A stretch of 7,347 nt of DNA. Origin: Solimonas sp040377605. GTDB lineage: Bacteria; Pseudomonadota; Gammaproteobacteria; Nevskiales; Nevskiaceae. This document shows positions 6,503-7,347 of the stretch, piece by piece. The notes under the pieces are model-generated. The model had not been told where the DNA came from and made no database searches. It saw only the letters and a list, made by a program, of their open reading frames with translations. Each line of letters begins with the position of its first letter. Position 1 is the stretch's first letter. Location of the stretch: the NCBI GenBank assembly GCA_040377605.1, contig JBEIOK010000135.1, positions 1-7,347 of the forward strand. Direction: 5' to 3'. A program made the position numbers and the translations under genes.

Positions 6503-7347
6503 GCGCCCGGCCGTCATCGCGACTCGGCTGGTGGCATGGGCTCTATGCGCTGGTGCTCGCCCTGCTCGCCGCCGGTATCTATGTGGCGGCGGAGCGCGTG
6601 GACTACACCTGGCACTGGGAGCGGATTCCACAGTATCTGCTCAGCACCGAGGGGGAGGAGGTCCGCGCGCCCTTCGACGGCTTCGTCAGTCTCGATGCCA
6701 ATGGCCAGCAACTGAGTCTGTCCGAACTCAACGGTGCCCGTCTGGAGCGCTTCTCCGGCTATTCCCAGGTGCTGGTGGGCGAGGGTGATCTGGTCTTCCA
6801 GAACGACATCCTCGCTCGCAAGGCCGGCATCAAGCCCGGCCCGCTGGCACTGGGGCTGTGGTTGACCCTCAAGATCTCGGCGGTGGCGCTGGTGTTCGCG
6901 CTGCTGCTGGGCGTGATCGCGGGGCTGGGGCGGGTGGCGCAGAACCCGGCCGCGCGCAACCTCGCCGCGACCTACGTCGAGCTGATCCGCGGCACGCCGC
7001 TGCTGGTGCAGATCTTCATTTTCTATTTCTTCGTCGGCACGGTCCTGAATCTGTCGGCCTTCACCGCCGGAGTTGCGGCGCTCAGTGTCTTCACTGGCGC
7101 GTACGTGGCCGAAATCGTGCGCGCCGGCATTGAGGCCGTGCCGCGCGGCCAGATGGAAGCTGCGCGCAGCCTGGGCATGAGCTACGTGCAAGCGATGCGG
7201 CATGTCGTGCTGCCACAGGCGTTCAGGCAGTCGCTACCGTCGCTGGCCGGACAGTTCATCAACTTGATCAAGGACTCCTCGCTGGTCTCGATCATGGCGC
7301 TGACTGACCTCACCAAGGCCGGTCGCGAGGTGGTCAGCTCGACCTTC
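6499..7347 (+). CDS. amino acid ABC transporter permease (HisM/GlnP type), 3' end outside the window
   Basis: The 283 residues visible have no stop before the window edge. This is the inner membrane channel subunit for the preceding binding protein. The GTG at 6499 overlaps that gene's TGA as GTGA, implying coupled translation; no in-frame ATG competes near the N-terminus. Order: basic N-terminus (MSARPSSR), an extra membrane helix (about 14-32), a region ending in YTWHWERIPQYLL (36-48), an unusual insert (about 52-112), then the permease core starting at LALGLWLTLKIS (116-127). Core marks are YVELIRGTPLLVQIFIFYF (159-177) and the ATPase-contact EAA loop, E220-A-A-x3-G226 running to VVLPQ (236-240). 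INLIKDSSLVSIMALTDLTKAG (254-275) is also typical. With N-terminal arginines inside, the insert should face the periplasm. Family core length suggests only a few tens of residues are missing. The ATPase gene probably follows beyond the window. Confidence 0.9.
   Translation, partial: MSARPSSRLGWWHGLYALVLALLAAGIYVAAERVDYTWHWERIPQYLLSTEGEEVRAPFDGFVSLDANGQQLSLSELNGARLERFSGYSQVLVGEGDLVFQNDILARKAGIKPGPLALGLWLTLKISAVALVFALLLGVIAGLGRVAQNPAARNLAATYVELIRGTPLLVQIFIFYFFVGTVLNLSAFTAGVAALSVFTGAYVAEIVRAGIEAVPRGQMEAARSLGMSYVQAMRHVVLPQAFRQSLPSLAGQFINLIKDSSLVSIMALTDLTKAGREVVSSTF
6652..6834 (+). other. inserted periplasmic segment in the permease, barrel-sandwich-like
   Basis: Codons 52-112 of the permease encode residues absent from the standard HisM/GlnP core, placed between the first helix and the core. 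The first half has RAPFDGFVSLDANG (56-69) and the second VLVGEGDLVFQNDILARK (91-108). These resemble the two halves of lipoyl, biotinyl or HlyD-type barrel-sandwich domains (APxDGxV, then VxxGDxVxxxDxLA). No biotin or lipoate attachment motif is present. The fold is an inference from the pattern only. Confidence 0.45.

Noticed and set aside
5810..6631. A 273-codon open frame on the minus strand opposite the binding-protein gene.
   Set aside because: It is His/Arg/Gln-rich with no domain, opposite a complete binding protein with a signal peptide.
6514..7203. A 229-codon minus-strand frame opposite the permease.
   Set aside because: The plus-strand frame from the GTG at 6499 contains helices and the EAA loop of a permease, so the minus-strand frame is a shadow.

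Overview
This window looks like chromosomal DNA of a high-G+C gammaproteobacterium. The grounds are the AstC/ArgD-like aminotransferase, a two-gene GspA-GspB (ExeAB-type) type II secretion accessory pair, an ElaA-type acetyltransferase and a polar amino acid ABC transporter. I cannot name the genus. There is no insertion sequence, integrase, CRISPR array or other sign of recent transfer. Nearly every base is coding, and the longest gene-free stretch is well under 300 bases.

Layout from left to right. A tRNA-Ala with anticodon CGC (50-125) is followed by a strong hairpin-plus-T-tract terminator (157-182). A class-III PLP aminotransferase gene (206-1417, +) begins only 23 bases after the terminator. 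A 40-base convergent gap separates it from gspB (1458-2216, -). gspB overlaps gspA (2213-3844, -) by an ATGA. Upstream of gspA on the same strand lie an ElaA-like GNAT acetyltransferase gene (3895-4392, -) and an M20 metallopeptidase gene of carboxypeptidase G2 type (4412-5638, -), so four genes run leftward in a row. A 57-base divergent spacer (5639-5695) separates the peptidase from a rightward amino acid transporter operon: a family-3 periplasmic binding protein (5696-6502, +) and a membrane permease (6499 to the window edge, +, incomplete at its 3' end). The permease starts on a GTG that overlaps the binding-protein stop as GTGA.

How the genes fit together. GspA and GspB span the inner membrane, and by analogy with Aeromonas ExeAB they help the secretin cross peptidoglycan and assemble in the outer membrane. 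The aminotransferase acts on ornithine-type amino acids in arginine synthesis or breakdown. The transporter and the divergent, apparently cytoplasmic M20 hydrolase suggest uptake of a polar amino acid or amino acid conjugate followed by hydrolysis inside the cell; this link is an inference from gene order.

The most unusual item is the permease. Between an extra N-terminal membrane helix and the standard permease core it carries about 60 extra residues. The two halves of this insert resemble the half-motifs of a lipoyl/HlyD-type barrel-sandwich fold, and the insert is predicted to face the periplasm.
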